Part shown: in pieces, positions 15,856 to 18,570 of the stretch
Layout of the letters: each line of letters opens with the position of its first letter
How positions within the stretch are numbered: the stretch's first letter is position 1
Assembly: GCA_002347965.1 (NCBI GenBank)
Contig: DDYN01000043.1
Span: 1-18,570, forward strand
Source of the DNA: UBA2233 sp002347965 [NCBI: Nitrospirae bacterium UBA2233]
GTDB taxonomy: Bacteria > UBA2233
Reading direction: 5' to 3'
DNA: 18,570 bases
Notes under the pieces: generated by a model
What the model saw: only the letters and a program-made list of their open reading frames with translations
What the model was told of the DNA's origin: nothing
Database searches by the model: none
Program-made: the position numbers and the translations under genes

Positions 15856-16711
15856 AAAAACCGTAATCCGCAAAAATCCGTCTAAGCGCCGCTTCAAGCT
15901 CGCCATACGCCTCCGTGGTGCCAAGATCGACCCCTAGGTTTACAAGAGAGCGTGCCGTTTGGGGGGAAGTGCCGGAAAGAATCGCCTTAGCCCCCAACAA
16001 CGCGATTTCTTTGACGATCTTCAGGACGTGCGCCATGACTTGCGTGTCGATGCTGGAAATCCCCGAAATATCCAGGATAACAAACCGGGCTTTGGTTTGA
16101 ACCGTCCTCTCTAGCAGCGTCTCCTCGATTTGAAACGCTCGTCTAGAATCTACATAGCCCACGACGGGCATGAAAACGACCCCTCTCCAGATCTCGATGG
16201 CAGGAATGCTTAGCTCATCTACTGTTCCGCGGAGCGCCTGGTTCTGCCTCGCAATGATCCTTGTCATCTCTTGGATAGCCTTGGCAAGGAGCTCTGTTTC
16301 CTCGTAGCCGCCGCCGTCAGGGGAAACCTCCTCCTGGCCTTCCTCGATGGCTTGGACGGCGTCCAAAAGGCTCTTCGAAACCCGCCTGGTTTTCTTGTAG
16401 ACATAGCACGATACGCCAAACACGGCGATTGCCCCTAAAACTGCGATAATGACCGCCTCGATGAAAAACGTCCAGCCGGCGTCGCTTGCCGCATCCTGGA
16501 TATTCCGAACGACGGCCGCAAGCTGGGCGGATTGTCGGCTCGCCTCGCTTCCTGCGGCAATTTCGGCGATGCGAGATTCCAGCGAGAAAAACGCCCATAT
16601 TCCCCAAAGCGCTAGGATCCAGAACGGAACCGTTGCCAGGACGGCCATTAATACTGGAATAAGAACGACGATCGAATTGAAGTTGAGCCTTTGGGTTGCG
16701 GGTGGTTGCAT
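15830..16711 (-). CDS. Membrane-anchored RsbR-type STAS domain protein
   Basis: 293 residues. Two hydrophobic helices (about residues 14-44 and 81-104) flank a short extracytoplasmic loop of about 35 residues. A HAMP-like helical linker (about 105-165) and a STAS domain (about 168-283) follow. The STAS part has the RsbR-family pattern SIPAIEIWRGVVFMPVVGY-VDSRRA, VILDISGISSIDTQVMAHVL and GAKAILSGTSPQTARSLVNLG. Thr223 in the IDT motif corresponds to the phosphorylated Thr/Ser of RsbR/RsbS. The second RsbR site would be Ser255 here. RsbR proteins form stressosomes with RsbS and are phosphorylated by RsbT, but no rsbS, rsbT or rsbX is nearby. ATG on the minus strand has AGGAAAG upstream. It is convergent with flgL and ends inside it. 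Confidence 0.85.
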   Translation of the reverse strand: MQPPATQRLNFNSIVVLIPVLMAVLATVPFWILALWGIWAFFSLESRIAEIAAGSEASRQSAQLAAVVRNIQDAASDAGWTFFIEAVIIAVLGAIAVFGVSCYVYKKTRRVSKSLLDAVQAIEEGQEEVSPDGGGYEETELLAKAIQEMTRIIARQNQALRGTVDELSIPAIEIWRGVVFMPVVGYVDSRRAFQIEETLLERTVQTKARFVILDISGISSIDTQVMAHVLKIVKEIALLGAKAILSGTSPQTARSLVNLGVDLGTTEAYGELEAALRRIFADYGFFTKKPAQV

Positions 16712-17006
16712 AGCTTTCCTTTCTGTATGTTTTTTGGCTGTTCAGCTAGAATATTCCAGAGCTGTTGCCGTGCTCGACGCCTCCTTAGGGTTGCTCGCCA
16801 AAATGACACTAAGAGCGATGCTTTTTGAGAAACCGTGAGCGCTCGGTATAATGTCTTTACTCTTTCATAATCACGAGGCTCGCGAAGACATTACGAACAA
16901 GCGCATGCCCGAGTAAAACCGTACCGTTTGGCAGGCTCGCTTCACAAAGATTAGCATACGGGGCTCTTAGAATGAAGTGGAACGTTTGGAGCAGAAAGGC
17001 CGATAG
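16712..17006. other. Divergent intergenic region between STAS gene and AI-2E gene
   Basis: 295 bases, the longest gene-free stretch. It contains a good sigma-70-type promoter pointing right (16825-16852), then about 150 bases of possible 5' leader. No convincing riboswitch, tRNA or strong hairpin is seen in the leader. AGGCTCGC occurs twice (16876-16883 and 16933-16940). A sigma-28-like match lies at its right end (16980-17006). For the leftward STAS gene only a weak promoter match could be found (minus-strand TCGAGC, 18 bases, TATTCT). Confidence 0.6.
16825..16852 (+). promoter_or_regulatory. Sigma-70-type promoter
   Basis: TTGAGA (16825-16830), a 16-base spacer, and a perfect TATAAT (16847-16852). 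The spacer contains the 8-base perfect palindrome GAGCGCTC (16837-16844), a possible operator half. The expected start is near 16859, giving a leader of about 150 bases for the AI-2E gene. Confidence 0.65.
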
Positions 17007-18128
17007 GTGCATCCGATGACACGCGTTTTTCTTGGGTTCCTGGCGATTTCGCTTGTTGTCGGGCTTTTCTATTTAGGCTACCTTACGCTTGTCCCTTACT
17101 TGACCCCCATTCTTTGGGCAATCATCATAGGGGCAGTCTCGTACCCCATCTACGACAGGCTCCTTAGCGGCCTAGGCGGCAGGAAATCCTTGGCTTCGCT
17201 GTTGATGCTCGTGCTGGTCATCCTGGGCGTCGCCATTCCGGTCGCCATGGTCGGCGCAAGCCTTGCAAACGAGGCAATTTCAGCCTACCGCTCGCTCGAG
17301 AAGGCCCTGGAGGGCAGGCATTTTTCCAGCCCTTACGATTTTCCCCCGCTAGCGAGCGTACTCAATTTTGTAGGCCGTTACGTGGAAATCCCGACTTTTG
17401 ACTTCAGAAAGGCCATTCTAGACAATATCCGGAACTTCTCGATGTTCCTGGTTTCTGGAAGCTCCCAGATTGTCCTGAATTTTTCTAGCTTTTTAATGAA
17501 CCTAGGCCTTATGTTGTTCACGCTATTCTTCGTTTTTAAGGACGGTAAGCAGGTTTTAGAGCGCTTGGAAAACCTCTTGCCAATGCCCCCTGCCTACCGC
17601 AAACGGGTGATCGGCCAGCTCAACCAAACCTTAAGGGCCACCATCTACGGGGGGCTTTTAACGGCGATTGTACAAGGAACGCTCGGTGGAATCGGGTTTG
17701 CAATCGCAGGCCTTCCCTCGGTAGTGCTTTGGGGGGTGATGATGGCCTTCTTTTCGCTTATTCCGGTTGCGGGAGCCGGCATCGTGTGGGTTCCGGCCGT
17801 CTTGGTCTTGCTTGCCCAGCAGCACTGGGGGGCGGCAATCTTCTTAGGCCTGTGGGGTTCCGTGGTGATCAGCCTGTCGGACAACTTCGTCCGGCCGTAC
17901 TTCGTGGGAGGGCAGGCGGATATTTCTCCCGTGGTCCTTATGTTTGCCATTCTAGGTGGGTTACAGGCCTTTGGAATGGTAGGCATTGTTCTTGGTCCGT
18001 TGGTCTTTTCTCTTATCCTTGCCGTCGTGAACCTCTATGAGACAGAAATAGCCTTGGAATCAGAAAATCCTGAGGGGCGTACTCTAGAGAGACGGCCAAA
18101 AGAGGCTTCCAAGGAGGAGACCCGATGA
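17007..18128 (+). CDS. AI-2E family transporter (PF01594-type membrane protein)
   Basis: Up to 373 residues with the AI-2E/TqsA-family layout. Two or three N-terminal membrane segments lie within residues 8-85. A soluble segment (about 86-150) and five or so C-terminal membrane segments (about 153-345) follow. Family motifs are PYLTPILWAIIIG near the start, FFSLIPVAGAGIVWVPAVLV, DNFVRPYFVGGQADISPVVL and ILGGLQAFGMVGIVLGPLVF. The charged C-terminal tail is probably cytoplasmic. The start may be GTG 17007 or ATG 17016. Family members export small molecules or exchange Na+/H+, and the name does not prove AI-2 transport. The substrate is unknown. It is followed after 25 bases by the thioesterase gene, with which it may be co-transcribed. 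Confidence 0.9.
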   Translation: MHPMTRVFLGFLAISLVVGLFYLGYLTLVPYLTPILWAIIIGAVSYPIYDRLLSGLGGRKSLASLLMLVLVILGVAIPVAMVGASLANEAISAYRSLEKALEGRHFSSPYDFPPLASVLNFVGRYVEIPTFDFRKAILDNIRNFSMFLVSGSSQIVLNFSSFLMNLGLMLFTLFFVFKDGKQVLERLENLLPMPPAYRKRVIGQLNQTLRATIYGGLLTAIVQGTLGGIGFAIAGLPSVVLWGVMMAFFSLIPVAGAGIVWVPAVLVLLAQQHWGAAIFLGLWGSVVISLSDNFVRPYFVGGQADISPVVLMFAILGGLQAFGMVGIVLGPLVFSLILAVVNLYETEIALESENPEGRTLERRPKEASKEETR

Positions 18129-18140
18129 AAAGCGCTTTTC
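18127..18140. repeat. 14-base perfect palindrome at the AI-2E gene stop
   Basis: GAAAAGCGCTTTTC overlaps the TGA stop (18126-18128) and sits just before the thioesterase gene. As RNA it could form only a five-pair stem with a four-base loop, with no T-run after it, so a terminator is unlikely. A protein-binding site is possible. Confidence 0.6.
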
Positions 18141-18153
18141 CAGAAGGCTTAGC

Positions 18154-18549
18154 ATGCTTGACTCGAGCCTAAAACAAGCCATTGAAGACTCTGGAGCTTA
18201 CAAACTCTTGGGGATACGAATCGAATCGGCCGTAAACGGGGAGGCGCTGCTTGCCGTCGATTTTGACCCAAAGCTGACGCAGCCGATGGGCGTCGCCCAT
18301 GGTGGGGTAATGGCCACGCTCGCCGATTCCGCCGTTGCCGTCGCCTTGATGGGAGTTCTGAAAGAACCGCATGCTATCTCCACGATCGAGATGAAGATAA
18401 ATTACTTCCGGCCTTTTTTACAGGGTACTATGCTTGCAAGGGCTAGAATTATCCAAAAAGGCCGCTCGATCGCCGTAGGGGAGGTGGACATCACGGACGA
18501 GCATGGCAAGGCGCTCGGAAAGGCGCTTATGACCTATAAAATATCATGA
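18154..18549 (+). CDS. PaaI-type hotdog-fold thioesterase
   Basis: 131-residue cytosolic acyl-CoA thioesterase of the PaaI/YbgC-like hotdog superfamily. The signature MGVAHGGVMATLADSAVAVA holds the conserved HGG and the Asp that lies in the active-site helix. TIEMKINYFRPFLQGTMLAR and IIQKGRSIAVGEVDITDEHG follow, the usual second half of the fold. Full length for the family. ATG at 18154 has GAAGG upstream. It probably hydrolyses an aromatic or short acyl-CoA, but no phenylacetate-pathway genes are visible, so the substrate is not known. Nothing is readable in the last 21 bases of the window. Confidence 0.92.
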   Translation: MLDSSLKQAIEDSGAYKLLGIRIESAVNGEALLAVDFDPKLTQPMGVAHGGVMATLADSAVAVALMGVLKEPHAISTIEMKINYFRPFLQGTMLARARIIQKGRSIAVGEVDITDEHGKALGKALMTYKIS

Positions 18550-18570
18550 ACTACTCCCGCCAACCTTACG

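Noticed and set aside
15856-15900. Rho-independent terminator after flgL
   Set aside because: AAGCGCCGCTT leaves only a one-base loop and no T-run follows. The A-rich bases are coding for the STAS gene on the other strand.
16449-16838. 129-codon plus-strand open frame antisense to the STAS gene
   Set aside because: Mostly opposite a clear STAS/TM protein, with no good ribosome binding site or recognisable domain.
16928-16944. Possible sigma-54 promoter (TGGCAGGCTCGCTTCA)
   Set aside because: The GG at -24 is present but the required GC at -12 is TC at the correct spacing.
1-18570. Mobile elements, CRISPR arrays, tRNA or rRNA genes
   Set aside because: No transposase, integrase, spaced repeats or RNA-gene signatures were seen on either strand. 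The window is densely coding.

Overview
This window is almost entirely one flagellar gene cluster, read left to right on the + strand. Genes abut or overlap (ATGA and GTGA junctions, gaps mostly under 30 bases) from the left edge to about 15855. It encodes L-ring (FlgH) and P-ring (FlgI) proteins, so the host is a motile diderm (Gram-negative) bacterium. The order fliP-fliQ-fliR-flhB-flhA-flhF-flhG-fliA-(two small genes)-flgF-flgG-flgA-flgH-flgI-flgJ-flgM-flgN-flgK-flgL, with a FlgJ that lacks a muramidase domain, resembles clusters I know from Desulfobacterota/Desulfuromonadia, Nitrospirota and related phyla rather than enterobacteria. I cannot name the species. GC content is moderate, and GTG and TTG starts are used in several places.

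Layout. (1) 1-4862: the type III export gate, with fliP (5' end cut by the window edge), fliQ, fliR, flhB and flhA. (2) 4855-7499: placement and number control (flhF GTPase, flhG) and the flagellar sigma factor sigma-28 (fliA). (3) 7496-8048: two small, poorly known genes, a basic proline-rich 65-residue protein and a one-TM protein placed like Bacillus SwrB. (4) 8045-12611: rod and ring genes flgF, flgG, flgA, flgH, flgI and flgJ. (5) 12637-15855: late genes flgM (anti-sigma-28), flgN (chaperone), flgK and flgL (hook-filament junction), with a candidate sigma-28 promoter just upstream inside the end of flgJ. (6) 15830-16711 on the minus strand: a membrane-anchored RsbR-type STAS protein whose 3' end overlaps flgL by 26 bases. 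(7) A divergent 295-base intergenic region with a clear sigma-70-type promoter, then an AI-2E-family membrane protein and a PaaI-type hotdog thioesterase, apparently unrelated to motility.

How it fits together: the export gate secretes rod, hook-junction and filament parts. FlhF/FlhG set where and how many flagella form. FliA, restrained by FlgM until FlgM is exported, turns on late genes. FlgN escorts FlgK and FlgL.

The most unusual points are in the control proteins. FlhG keeps the N-terminal DQAxxLR helix that stimulates FlhF, but its ATPase P-loop reads KGGIGATS (catalytic Lys replaced by Ala) and the usual DAD is DAG. FliA lacks the otherwise near-universal W-[VL]-P-R segment next to region 2.4. 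FlhB has NPDH in place of NPTH at its self-cleavage site. No mobile element, CRISPR array or RNA gene was seen.
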